Assembly: GCA_030647905.1 (NCBI GenBank)
Contig: JAUSJA010000008.1
Span: forward strand, 1-64,000
Length of the DNA stretch: 64,000 nucleotides
DNA from: Gemmatimonadaceae bacterium
Lineage (GTDB): Bacteria; Gemmatimonadota; Gemmatimonadetes; Gemmatimonadales; Gemmatimonadaceae
Reading direction: 5' to 3'
The notes beneath the pieces are model-generated. The model saw only the letters and a program-made list of their open reading frames with translations. It was not told the DNA's origin and searched no databases. The translations under genes and the position numbers were made by a program. Positions within the stretch are counted from its first letter, which is position 1. Every line of letters starts with the position of its first letter. Positions 1-7,135 of this stretch are shown piece after piece.

Positions 1-779
1 TCGGTGGGATGCCGCGTGCCGTGATATCGGATATAGCGGATAATCCATCCCACGTATGCCCGCTCTGTACGCGGGCTCAGGTGTCGCGCGCGCATGCGGC
101 CTTTCACCTGGGAAAGCAATCGCGGCTTTTCTGCGGGCATAGCCTTGGCCGGTGCTGGTTATCGCTGCAGGAGCCCACAACCTGATGCCTCCGCCCGCAG
201 AGCGTGTCACCACAACATTGCCAACGCATCATTCGGTCGCACGACCCGCATTCGCCCACCATTCGTCCCTCCCCGGTTGGGTGCCAGGGCTGGCCTGCAA
301 TCGCTCTCGCGCCGGGTCGTCGCCGGCCTACGAGCCGAACGAGCTCCATGGTGTGCACGCCGCTAACCCCGGCCAGCTCGATCCTCGATGCGGCCGAGCA
401 GGCGAAGCAGGCCGTCGAGAATCGTCAACGGGTGTGGCGGGCAGCCCGCGATCCACAGATCGACGGGGATCGCACGATAGGCATCAATCGCAGCTCGTCA
501 AGTATGCGAACGTCCCCACGCCGTGAACAAGCGGCGCGTCAAGACGCGTCAAGACCACATGTGTGCCGGCTGGGTGGGCTGCGGGCCACGGCGGGCTCCA
601 CCGGGTCACCCGTGATTTCTCGGCGTGATGGCCGGCGTGGAACCAGGCGCGCCGGCGACCGCGCGGGCCGGAGCGGACCACGTGACGCGCCACGCGGCCC
701 CGACGAGTGGGCCGGGGCGGGGGGTGACGCTCAGGACGGGTGAGCGCAGCTTAACGTCGACACGCTCAACGTCGACATC
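1..779. other. No supportable gene
   Basis: Open frames here are short, overlap on both strands and show no recognisable domain, start signal or codon pattern like the genes further right. Small imperfect direct repeats occur near 530-555 and 750-780. The stretch lies inside what I interpret as the end of an integrated element, so decayed mobile DNA is the simplest reading. I see nothing that can be named. Confidence 0.5.
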
Positions 780-960
780 GGTGGGCGGGGGGAGCGCCGG
801 CCTGGGGGCTGCGCGGCCCCTGCGTACCCACCGGCGTGGCAGCGCGCGTCCGGGGAGGTGCGTCAGGATGCGATCGATGACGGCCCGCGCCGTGATGACC
901 GCGATGATGCGCATCGCCGCCCCTTCGGCTCCCGCTCGAGGAGAACGCCGGGATCGCACG
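780..960 (-). pseudogene. Possible transposase C-terminal remnant
   Basis: On the reverse strand, from about 914 downwards, the frame reads MRIIAVITARAVIDRILTHL followed by a Pro/Arg-rich tail. This resembles the C-terminal tail of IS91/IS801-like transposases, where a zinc-ribbon motif precedes a similar 'IAVI..VI.RIL.HL' stretch and a Pro-rich end. The upstream zinc-binding part is not readable in the same frame, and no catalytic region is present before the integrase gene begins. I read it as a decayed fragment. The assignment rests on pattern memory only. Confidence 0.3.
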
Positions 961-1124
961 CCGGGAGTAGCCCACGCTGTACCACCTTCGCTATTGCCTC
1001 ATACCGTAGTTCGCAGTAACAATTGGTAGCACAACACATATCGCCCCGCAGGGCACACTCGCGAGACTCTTCGCGACACCAATGTGGGGCGTTTGCTCAC
1101 CCGTATTTAGCTCCGGCGCGCGTC

Positions 1125-2159
1125 CTAGCGTCGCCGTGTGGCAATATCGACGACGGGGGCAGTGTGGATGTACGGGTCCGCTGCCATCGCGGCGCGGATC
1201 GTCTCGCCTACGTCGTCCGCCATAATCTTCCGCGCGTCGTCGGCTAAGTGCGCGTATCTCTCCGTGCTTCGCGCCGTTTTGTGGCCCAGGAGCTTGCCAA
1301 TCAGGAACAGCGAGTAGCCTTGTCCGCCGGCGAACGACGCGACGGAATGGCGTAAGTCGTGAAGGCGCACGCCTTCGAGTCGCGCCTCTGAGCGCACGGC
1401 TGTCCAGAGCCGATGTACGCTCTCTAGGGGCTTCTGTGGATCGCGACCGGGGAAGACGTAGGCCGATCCCTTCACGCGCGCTTGTGCGCCCAGCAGCTCA
1501 AGCGCCGGGGCGGTAATGGCTCGCACGTTCTTCCCGCTTTTCGTGTCGCCGAGCGTGGCGATCCCCGCCGAGAGATTCACGTCCGACCACTTCAACGTCA
1601 TCGCCTCCTGCTCGCGCCAGCCGGTGAAGATGAGGAACCGCAACGCGGCGAGCGTGACCGGACTCGCGGGTTGCAGCTCACTCTTGAACATTCCCGAATT
1701 GCGCGCCCGCTTCACACTTTTCGTCAGTTTGTGCTCAGGGGCCGGGGGAAGGCCGATTGTCTCGGCGACGCACAACGCTTGACCGACGCGCGCCATTTCT
1801 TCGACGGTGAGGAACCGCTCGCGCGGGTGCTCGGCGTACAGCTCAACATTCCGCGCCGGATTCGTTCCGCTGAATAGTCCGCCTCGCTCAAGCCAGTAGA
1901 AAAACGCTTTCACCATCTGCACGCCGCGGTTCGCGGTGCCCGGCTTATCCTCTAGACTGAGGTGCAGCCGCGCTATGTCTCGCGTGGCGACTTTCGCGAC
2001 GGGCAGCGAGCCGATGGCGGGCAACACATAGAGCCGCGCGAGACTTTCGTATGACTCAATCGTCCGCTCTTTGACGTGTGCACGGCCATAGTCGAGATAA
2101 TCGGCGAAGAGCCGTTCGACTGTTTCCTCTCGCGTGGCACGTCGCGCGTCGGCGCACAC
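1125..2159 (-). CDS. Tyrosine recombinase / phage-type integrase (5' part disrupted)
   Basis: Site-specific recombinase that would integrate or excise a genomic island. The 344-residue frame keeps the core-binding domain (about residues 12-100) and the catalytic domain. Catalytic residues are visible: Arg182 (GWREQE), His267 and Arg270 (HDLRHS), His293 (LGHK) and the nucleophile Tyr302 (ERYAH). The GTG used as start is probably not the native one: the N-terminal arm-binding domain lies just upstream in another frame, and the linker that normally joins them is missing. The gene reads away from the tRNA-Ala fragment at 2434-2475, the usual layout for an element integrated at a tRNA. Probably non-functional or altered. 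Confidence 0.85.
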   Translation of the reverse strand: MCADARRATREETVERLFADYLDYGRAHVKERTIESYESLARLYVLPAIGSLPVAKVATRDIARLHLSLEDKPGTANRGVQMVKAFFYWLERGGLFSGTNPARNVELYAEHPRERFLTVEEMARVGQALCVAETIGLPPAPEHKLTKSVKRARNSGMFKSELQPASPVTLAALRFLIFTGWREQEAMTLKWSDVNLSAGIATLGDTKSGKNVRAITAPALELLGAQARVKGSAYVFPGRDPQKPLESVHRLWTAVRSEARLEGVRLHDLRHSVASFAGGQGYSLFLIGKLLGHKTARSTERYAHLADDARKIMADDVGETIRAAMAADPYIHTAPVVDIATRRR

Positions 2160-2319
2160 GATGTAAGCCAGGTGCGTAGTAGCCCGCGACGAACGTCTTC
2201 GAGCCGCCCGGCTTCACGCGCACACCGAAGCCGCGTAGCTCGCGGTCCCAGAGAAACACATCGCTCGACGTGTCGGGCTTCAGTCCATCTACGCTCCGCT
2301 TCGTTAGCTTCCCGCGCAT
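2160..2319 (-). pseudogene. Integrase arm-binding (DUF4102-type) N-terminal fragment
   Basis: Starting at the ATG at 2319, the frame encodes a domain typical of the N-terminus of tRNA-targeting integrases: KLTKRSVDGLKP, then LWDRELRGFGVRVKPGG and SKTFVAGYY. After about 50 residues the match stops and the integrase core continues in a different frame (1125-2159). In related proteins about 30-35 residues, including a conserved 'TLG.yg.lt..eAR' segment, join the two parts. Here they are absent, so a deletion plus frameshift split one ancestral gene. Confidence 0.65.
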
Positions 2320-2433
2320 CGGACATCCCCCAGATCGACTTGTGAGGCAAGGAATCACAATAGCGGGTTTCCCCTATGAGAATCGCGTAAAAACGGAAAC
2401 GGGAGGAATTGTGAGGAACGCCGAACCCTCTTA

Positions 2434-2475
2434 TTTGCAACCAGGAGGTCGCAGGTTCGATCCCTGTACGCTCCA
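2434..2475 (+). other. tRNA-Ala(UGC) 3' half, probable attachment site (attR)
   Basis: From the anticodon loop to the discriminator base this reads as a tRNA: loop TTTGCAA (2434-2440, anticodon TGC), 3' anticodon stem CCAGG, variable loop, T-arm GCAGG-TTCGATC-CCTGT (2451-2467), acceptor strand ACGCTCC (2468-2474) and A2475. T2472 would pair with G3 as the alanine identity G3:U70. The 5' half is missing: bases before 2434 do not pair. Tyrosine recombinases often cross over in the anticodon loop, so this is best read as an element end, with the intact tRNA expected left of the window. Confidence 0.65.
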
Positions 2476-2486
2476 TGCGTAAAGTG

Positions 2487-2520
2487 AAGGCCCTGCAGTC
2501 AAATCGACTGCAGGGCCTTT
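2487..2520 (+). terminator. Rho-independent terminator after the tRNA-Ala tail
   Basis: A perfect 14-bp stem (2487-2500 with 2506-2519), loop AAATC, ending in T residues. Its place 12 bases after the tRNA discriminator base suggests it is the native terminator of the tRNA-Ala gene, separated from its promoter and 5' half by the integration. The stem is symmetric and may also end the reverse-strand gene at 2562-2876. Confidence 0.85.
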
Positions 2521-2561
2521 GTATCTATTCGGCCGGGGGAGCGTGCCCGGGCCGCGGCGCG

Positions 2562-2876
2562 TCAGACTTTGGCCGGCGTTGTCGAGGCGGCTGGACTCAG
2601 TTCCTCGGGGGGAGGCACACGCACCGGCTTCTGCCAGGCCAGCCTCTGATGTACCGGTCGTCCTTTGATCACCAGCAACTCCGCATAGTAGGCGACAATC
2701 CGCGCCTGCACTGACTGCTTCGTGTCTTTCGCCGAAGCCTCGAACGGAGCGTAGCGCGTGCTCCCCTCGGTGTCGAGGCGGACCCACCACCACGGCGGCA
2801 TCCCCGCGTGCCGGGGCGCCTCGACCGAGCAGAAGAACTTGCGCCCTGCATCCACGAACTCGAATTCCTGCGTCAC
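2562..2876 (-). CDS. Hypothetical protein, 104 aa
   Basis: A compact soluble protein beginning MTQEFEFVDAGRKFF and containing an unusual Trp triplet (PPWWWVRLD). It has no membrane segment, signal peptide or motif I can name. The frame is clean and spans most of the interval between the two tRNA-Ala tail copies, so it may be cargo of a small insertion. Its end faces the terminator hairpin at 2487-2520. The Pro-rich C-terminus (VPPPEELSPAAS) looks disordered. Function unknown. Confidence 0.6.
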   Translation of the reverse strand: MTQEFEFVDAGRKFFCSVEAPRHAGMPPWWWVRLDTEGSTRYAPFEASAKDTKQSVQARIVAYYAELLVIKGRPVHQRLAWQKPVRVPPPEELSPAASTTPAKV

Positions 2877-2935
2877 TTTGCCCCTTGAACGTATGATTCA
2901 ATCTACCCTATTGAGCAAGGCGCCGGGGCATTGAA

Positions 2936-2965
2936 GTCGCAGGTTTCGATTATTGTACGCTCCAT
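2936..2965 (+). repeat. Second, degenerate tRNA-Ala 3' tail copy
   Basis: Positions 2936-2965 repeat 2448-2476 (GTCGCAGGTT...TACGCTCCATG) with an inserted T and changes in the T-loop and T-stem that destroy the fold. It is a direct repeat of the tRNA tail 490 bases further on, consistent with an older integration at the same target or a duplicated attachment site. Confidence 0.6.
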
Positions 2966-2985
2966 GAAACGACGAAAGCACCGCT

Positions 2986-3045
2986 GTGAAGCTCGATCAG
3001 TGGCTTTGTGCCGCATTTCGCGGAATAATCGCAAATTGCGGCGGA
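2986..3045 (+). pseudogene. Fragment of an S4-domain (Hsp15-like) gene
   Basis: The GTG at 2986 opens a frame starting MKLDQWLCAAFR. This strongly resembles the start of S4-domain RNA-binding proteins of the Hsp15/RlmN-neighbour type (MRLDKWLWAARF...). After about 15 residues the similarity is lost and the frame runs into the start of the nucleotidyltransferase. It looks like the surviving 5' end of a gene lost during rearrangement next to the tRNA scar. The fragment is short, so the match could be chance. Confidence 0.35.
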
Positions 3046-3052
3046 TTTTCAA

Positions 3053-3880
3053 ATGAACATTTTATCGAGTCCGGACGTCAGCTCTGCCGTGATTCTCGCG
3101 CGCGGTCTCGGGACGAGAATGCGGAAACCGGATTCGGAAGCCGCCGTCGAATCGGCGCAGGCGGCGGTAGCCGATTCGGGAGTGAAGGGAATGATCCCCA
3201 TCGGGCGACCATTCCTGGACTACGTGATCAGCGCGCTTGCAGACGCCGGATACTCACGGGCCTGTCTCGTCATTGGTCCTGAGCACGAGGCCATCAGGGA
3301 GCATTACACTGTCGCGTCGCCACCCCGACGGGTCACGCTGCAATTCGCCGTGCAGGAAAAACCCCTCGGCACTGCCGACGCGGTCCTGGCCGCGGAGGAG
3401 TTCGCGGCAGGCGAGCCGTTCATCGTGCTCAACTCGGACAACTACTATCCGTTGGCGGCACTGCGCGCGCTTCGCGTGACGCGCCCGCCGGCACTCATCG
3501 CCTTCAGCGTGCGCGCACTGATCGAGATTGGGAACGTCTCGCCCGATCGTGCGCGTCGTTTCGGGTCATTGAATATCGGCGAGGACGGCATGCTCCGTCG
3601 CATCGTTGCGATCGGAGCCGCCGACGCGGCGTTCGATGAGGAGCCTTACGCCAGCATGAACTGCTGGTCGTTCACGCCCGCAATCTTCGAGGCGTGCCGT
3701 CGCGTGCCCGTGTCCGCGCGCGGCGAGTTCGAGCTGCCGCAGGCGGTTGCGCTCGGAATCCGTGAGCTCGGAATGCGGTTCACCGCAGTGCGAATGCGTG
3801 AAGCGGTTCTCGATCTTTCGACACGCGCAGACATCGCGGAAGTGCAGCAACGTTTGCGCGATACGTTTGTGGAAATCTGA
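3053..3880 (+). CDS. Nucleotidyltransferase (sugar-1-phosphate NTP transferase family)
   Basis: Transfers an NMP group to a phosphorylated sugar or similar acceptor. The 275-residue protein begins with the family's nucleotide-binding loop (AVILARGLGTRMR, residues 12-24), a variant of the usual 'AGGxGTR' in which Arg replaces a Gly. Then come GMIPIGRPFLDYVI (base and acceptor recognition), EKPLGTADAVLAAEEF and the metal-binding segment LNSDNYYPL (about residue 125). The left-handed helix domain common at the C-terminus of GlmU is absent, so this resembles stand-alone glucose-1-phosphate-type transferases. Substrate unknown. It ends just before the riboswitch candidate. Confidence 0.8.
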   Translation: MNILSSPDVSSAVILARGLGTRMRKPDSEAAVESAQAAVADSGVKGMIPIGRPFLDYVISALADAGYSRACLVIGPEHEAIREHYTVASPPRRVTLQFAVQEKPLGTADAVLAAEEFAAGEPFIVLNSDNYYPLAALRALRVTRPPALIAFSVRALIEIGNVSPDRARRFGSLNIGEDGMLRRIVAIGAADAAFDEEPYASMNCWSFTPAIFEACRRVPVSARGEFELPQAVALGIRELGMRFTAVRMREAVLDLSTRADIAEVQQRLRDTFVEI

Positions 3881-3907
3881 ACTGTGACAAAAAAGTCATA
3901 AAAAAAA

Positions 3908-3989
3908 GATTGAGCTCGGTCTCAACCGGTCGCGAGGCCGGTCCGCAAAGCCAAAGGGTCTCCTGGACAGGAGATAGCCTGGTTGTCGT
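3908..3989 (+). promoter_or_regulatory. c-di-GMP-I (GEMM) riboswitch candidate
   Basis: The RNA has the main GEMM-I marks in order: a helix closed by a GNRA tetraloop (ACCGGTC-GCGA-GGCCGGT, 3925-3942), the joining motif CCGCAAAGCC (3943-3952), then a second helix (TCTCCT/AGGAGA, about 3959-3973) flanked by GGGTC and GATAGCC-TGGTTGTCG, as in the tetraloop-receptor helix and closing strand. It lies about 50 bases before the SD of the secreted-protein gene at 4040. The related cAMP-GMP class cannot be excluded from sequence alone. Confidence 0.7.
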
Positions 3990-4020
3990 AAAGGTCGCCG
4001 GAAATTCCGGCAAACCTTTA
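3989..4020 (+). promoter_or_regulatory. Hairpin between riboswitch and gene (possible expression platform)
   Basis: A 7-bp outer stem TAAAGGT/ACCTTTA (3989-3995 with 4014-4020) encloses a 5-bp stem GCCGG/CCGGC (3997-4001 with 4007-4011). It overlaps the last base of the aptamer and ends 5 bases before the SD (AAGGAG, 4027-4032). No T tract follows, so translational control or transcript stability is more likely than termination. Confidence 0.45.
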
Positions 4021-4039
4021 TGTATCAAGGAGCACTGGC

Positions 4040-4486
4040 ATGAAGAAGGCAATTTTCCTCCCCGCGGTGGCGCTCTGCCTCACCCTGACGTTCGATCTCT
4101 ACGTCATTGGAACGTGGGACGGAGCTGGAATGCAGGGCTTCGGTGCAGACACCTGGCAGCTCGAAGTGAGCAAGGCCGGTGGAGCACGCGAGAACGTCTT
4201 CCACACGTCGTTCTCGAACCAGGCGACGAAGCCGCAGAATTATCCGAAGCAGGTTGATCAGGGCGGCACGAGCCCGAGCGGGCGTGGCGCGCTGGCGGTG
4301 AACACGCTTGGATATCCCAGGGCCATGAACAAGAACGACCTCGGCGACGCCATCTACCGCATGAGCTTCACGGTAGCAAATCCGGGATTGCGCGAACTGG
4401 TGTTCTCCTTTCACACCACCACGACGCTTCAGGGCGTCGGTGACGAGAGCTGGGGACTGGACAACGTCCTCGTAACTCTCAACTAG
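4040..4486 (+). CDS. Small secreted protein under riboswitch control
   Basis: 148 residues with a Sec signal-like start (MKKAIFLPAVALCLTLT) and no later membrane segment. The body (DLYVIGTWDG, TWQLEV, NTLGY, DESWGLDNVLVTL) matches what I recall of a beta-sandwich domain in PEP-CTERM-type exported proteins ending 'DE.WGLDNV.V'. The signal peptide runs straight into the middle of that domain and no C-terminal sorting segment follows, so the gene may have lost an internal piece. SD AAGGAG ends 7 bases before the ATG. It would be an extracellular or surface product tuned by c-di-GMP. It converges on trxC, 7 bases away. Confidence 0.75.
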   Translation: MKKAIFLPAVALCLTLTFDLYVIGTWDGAGMQGFGADTWQLEVSKAGGARENVFHTSFSNQATKPQNYPKQVDQGGTSPSGRGALAVNTLGYPRAMNKNDLGDAIYRMSFTVANPGLRELVFSFHTTTTLQGVGDESWGLDNVLVTLN

Positions 4487-4493
4487 GCAGCCG

Positions 4494-4994
4494 TCAGGCG
4501 AGTGACCGCGCGCGGTCGAGGAGCGATGCCAGCATCTGATATGGCATCGCTCCCGACTGACGCGAGGTTTCCTTTCCCCCGATGAAGACTATCGTGGTGG
4601 GGATCCCACGAATCTGGAACGACTCGGACGTGCGCGGCGCGAGGTCGGTGTTGAGCTTGGCGACGATCGCCTTTCCAGAATAGTTCGCCGCGAGCTGGTC
4701 AACGGCCGGCGCCATCATTTTGCAGGGGCCGCACCAGTCGGCATTGAAGTCCACGATCACGGGCACCTCGCTTTCCGCGATTGTCCTCGCGAAGCTCTCC
4801 TCATCGAGCACGATGGGACGGTCGAGGAGCATCGGCTTCCCGCATTTGCCGCACTTCGGCTTGTCCGCCGCCCGTGCGACGTCAATCCTGTTCCAGCTGC
4901 CACAGAACTGGCAGCGAAGAGTGGCTCTCGTTGACGGGTCGGTCCTGACAGTTGCGGCTTCCATCGGCGATTCTCCCGATTCTGTTAATTTCAC
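4494..4994 (-). CDS. trxC: Thioredoxin 2 (zinc-finger thioredoxin)
   Basis: Cytoplasmic disulfide reductase. The N-terminal zinc ribbon has two CxxC pairs (Cys28/31 and Cys48/51), followed by a thioredoxin fold with the active site WCGPC (residues 87-91), the preceding VIVDFNADW strand and the cis-Pro loop GIPTTIVF. Length (166 aa) and layout match TrxC. The start used here gives about 20 residues before the zinc ribbon. An internal Met at residue 11 is an alternative. A peroxiredoxin-like stub lies head to head on the other strand. Confidence 0.9.
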   Translation of the reverse strand: MKLTESGESPMEAATVRTDPSTRATLRCQFCGSWNRIDVARAADKPKCGKCGKPMLLDRPIVLDEESFARTIAESEVPVIVDFNADWCGPCKMMAPAVDQLAANYSGKAIVAKLNTDLAPRTSESFQIRGIPTTIVFIGGKETSRQSGAMPYQMLASLLDRARSLA

Positions 4995-4997
4995 CGG

Positions 4998-5111
4998 ATG
5001 ACGACTTCAAATCTGCAAAAAGTGCCGCAGCCAGGCGACATCGTGCCGGATTTTGCCGCGCTCTCGACGACGAATGAGGAGATTCTCGCGGAAGTAGCGA
5101 AGCTCCCGTAA
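4998..5111 (+). pseudogene. Peroxiredoxin-like N-terminal stub, 37 codons
   Basis: The ATG at 4998 opens MTTSNLQKVPQPGDIVPDF and stops at 5111. 'GD..PDF' about 15 residues from the start is the usual opening of AhpC/TSA (Bcp-type) peroxiredoxins, but the reading frame ends before the catalytic cysteine. It lies back to back with trxC, a functional partner of peroxiredoxins, which makes a truncated peroxiredoxin gene plausible. The downstream 150 bases show no continuation in another frame that I can recognise. Confidence 0.4.
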
Positions 5112-5259
5112 ACAACCGATCCAGCTTTCAGACGGCCGTGGCGCTGGTCCTTGTGACTTGCGCGACGGCCGCTCGTCATTGTGGTGCATCGACAGGCTGA
5201 ACGAGCCCGCGTGGGAGAGATCAGCGCCCGGCTTTATTCACGTAATGATGAAGGAGTCT

Positions 5260-5766
5260 ATGCGCCTCATGTGCGCCAGCGCACCCAGCCGGCGGCGTCG
5301 CGGATTGAATCGCGCCTCCGGCTTCAGCATGCTCGAGATGTTGGTGGTCATGCTCATCATCGGCGTGCTTGTCGCGATCGGCGTTCCGAAGATTGGGCGC
5401 ATCATTCAGCACGAGCGTGTCAACCGCGCCGCACAGGTCCTCGTCCAGGACCTTCAGAACGGATTCGCCATGGCCGGCCGGCAGCGTGCCCCGGTGCGTC
5501 TGACGTTCACGCCTGACACGAAGACATACGTCCTCAGCGATCGGGCGACCGGAACAGTCCTCCAGACCCGGATCATGAGCCAGGGGTCCGAGTACTCGCT
5601 CACCGGAATGAGCTCTTACAACGCCTCCGGACAGCTGGCCAATACAGTAGACATTCTGCCCAACGGAATCGGATCCACAGAGTTCACGGTGACGCTGACG
5701 CTGAACGACTACTCACGTAAGGTCAGCGCGTCGAGTGCCGGCTTCGTCAGGATGACTCCACAGTAA
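5260..5766 (+). CDS. Prepilin, GspH/FimT-like minor pilin
   Basis: Pseudopilin with a class III signal: a basic leader (PSRRRRGLNRASG), cleavage G/FSMLEM with Glu at +5 of the mature chain, then the hydrophobic helix MLVVMLIIGVLVAIGVP. The C-terminal part is a beta-rich head of about 110 residues (RVNRAAQVLVQDLQNGFAMA...), as in GspH/FimT. Start chosen at ATG 5260 because GAAGGAG lies just before it. The in-frame ATG at 5269 has better SD spacing, and 5245 is also possible. First of four prepilin genes in a row. Confidence 0.85.
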   Translation: MRLMCASAPSRRRRGLNRASGFSMLEMLVVMLIIGVLVAIGVPKIGRIIQHERVNRAAQVLVQDLQNGFAMAGRQRAPVRLTFTPDTKTYVLSDRATGTVLQTRIMSQGSEYSLTGMSSYNASGQLANTVDILPNGIGSTEFTVTLTLNDYSRKVSASSAGFVRMTPQ

Positions 5767-5780
5767 AGGAGAGAACCATC

Positions 5781-6266
5781 ATGGTCGAATACTCTGCAGA
5801 GGCGGGTCCTCCCGTCGCCAGCGCCCCGGGCACCGGGTCTCCGGCCGAGCGCGGCATACGCGCTCGCCGGGGCGGGTTCATCCTCATGGAAGTCATCGTG
5901 GCGATGACGCTGCTCGCTCTCATCATGACCCCTCTCGCGGCGATGGTCTACAAGATCACCGCGCGGTCGCACCGGACCATCGGCAACACTTACCGGAACG
6001 GAGTCCTGATGCAGCAGGTGAACTTGCTCGAGGCGCTTCCCTATGACAGCCTGACCGTGGGCACCAGTACCACCACGATCACCGCGATGCCTTACCCGCA
6101 CACCACGACTGTCACCGTGGTGCAGTACTTCCAGAGATGGCAGCTGAAGGCCAAACGCGTCACGCTCATCATCACGCCGACCAATCCGCTCTACCGGCCG
6201 GATACGACGGAATTCATACGGTCCAGCGCGGCTACGAGGACGAGCTTCGTGGACGACGGCCAATGA
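5781..6266 (+). CDS. Prepilin, PilV/GspI-like
   Basis: 161 residues. The long leader (about 31 residues, rich in Gly/Pro/Arg) ends at RRGG/FILMEVIVAMTLLALIMTPLAAMVYK, a type III signal with the conserved Glu at +5. The mature head has alternating Thr/Val strands. The ATG at 5781 has AAAGGAGAG 14-6 bases before it. Its stop overlaps the start of the next gene. In type IV pili and type II secretion, PilV/GspI proteins form the tip complex with PilW/PilX (GspJ/GspK). The match is by architecture and order. Confidence 0.8.
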   Translation: MVEYSAEAGPPVASAPGTGSPAERGIRARRGGFILMEVIVAMTLLALIMTPLAAMVYKITARSHRTIGNTYRNGVLMQQVNLLEALPYDSLTVGTSTTTITAMPYPHTTTVTVVQYFQRWQLKAKRVTLIITPTNPLYRPDTTEFIRSSAATRTSFVDDGQ

Positions 6267-7123
6267 TGAGGTCCTTCACGGCTGGTCCGCGGAAAGGTCT
6301 CAGCATCGCCGAGCTCATCATCGGTATGGTCATCCTGGCGATAATCGGGCTGGCATTGACGAAAGTCCTCAGGTCGCAGGCGATGTATTTCGATCATCAG
6401 AAGACAAGCAATCTCGCGCGCAGCGTTGCGAGGGGACCGCTGAACCGCGTCGTCTCCGATATTCGAATGGTTGAAGCGCGTGGCGGCGTGATCACCGCAT
6501 CGGCTTCCGTGGTCGAGCTGCGCGTGCCGTATGCGATGGGCGTGGTGTGCGGGCCGGGACCGAACAACACCACGACGCACATCAGCCTTCTTCCGGTGGA
6601 TTCGGCCATGTTCTCCGCACCAGGCTACTCGGGATACGCGTGGCGGGGCGGGAATGGCGTGTACCGATACAGGGAGGACAACCAGACGAAGGACGTTGGA
6701 ACGTTGGATGTCTGCAACGCCAAACAGATCGGGACACTCACGTCCCAGGGCGCGAGGATAGTACAAATAACTCCCTTGCTTCCGGATACCGCCAGTATGG
6801 GCACTGCGGTGTTTCTCTACCGGAAAATCCGCTACTCGTTCGCGGCGTCCACGACCCTGCCCGGCTCGATCGGTCTCTTCCGCACGAGGATGGAAACCAA
6901 TCAGTCGGAGGAGTTGTCGGCGCCGTACGACGCTTCCGCCAGATTCAGGTTCTTCGTCGGCAGCAGCTTCACGGCACAGGATGCCCCGCCCGCCGATCTC
7001 TCCACGCTTCGGGGCATCGAGCTGAACATGACGGGGCTGAGCGAGCGCGCACCTTCCGGCGCCTCGCAGCCCCAGCGGGCGCCTTTCGTCACCGCAATCT
7101 TCTTCAAGAACCGTCTCGACTGA
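6263..7123 (+). CDS. Prepilin, PilW/GspJ-like
   Basis: 286 residues. Short leader with cleavage at RKG/LSIAELIIGMVILAIIGLALTKV, Glu at +5, then a large C-terminal head. Two consecutive ATGs (6263 and 6266) overlap the upstream stop (ATGA), which indicates coupling. The leader lacks the usual Phe at +1 (Leu instead). The larger head fits the PilW/GspJ position in the operon. Function inferred: minor pilin in initiation or tip assembly. Confidence 0.8.
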   Translation: MMRSFTAGPRKGLSIAELIIGMVILAIIGLALTKVLRSQAMYFDHQKTSNLARSVARGPLNRVVSDIRMVEARGGVITASASVVELRVPYAMGVVCGPGPNNTTTHISLLPVDSAMFSAPGYSGYAWRGGNGVYRYREDNQTKDVGTLDVCNAKQIGTLTSQGARIVQITPLLPDTASMGTAVFLYRKIRYSFAASTTLPGSIGLFRTRMETNQSEELSAPYDASARFRFFVGSSFTAQDAPPADLSTLRGIELNMTGLSERAPSGASQPQRAPFVTAIFFKNRLD

Positions 7124-7135
7124 ACGGAGACCTCA

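Noticed and set aside
1973-2476. Reverse-strand frame starting MERTGIEPATSWLQ
   Set aside because: This well-known spurious peptide is the antisense reading of a tRNA 3' end, here the tRNA-Ala tail. No codon or domain support.
2431-2901. Reverse-strand frame ending WSVQGSNLRPPGCK
   Set aside because: Again the antisense of the tRNA-Ala tail. The 104-residue frame at 2562-2876 is the better candidate here.
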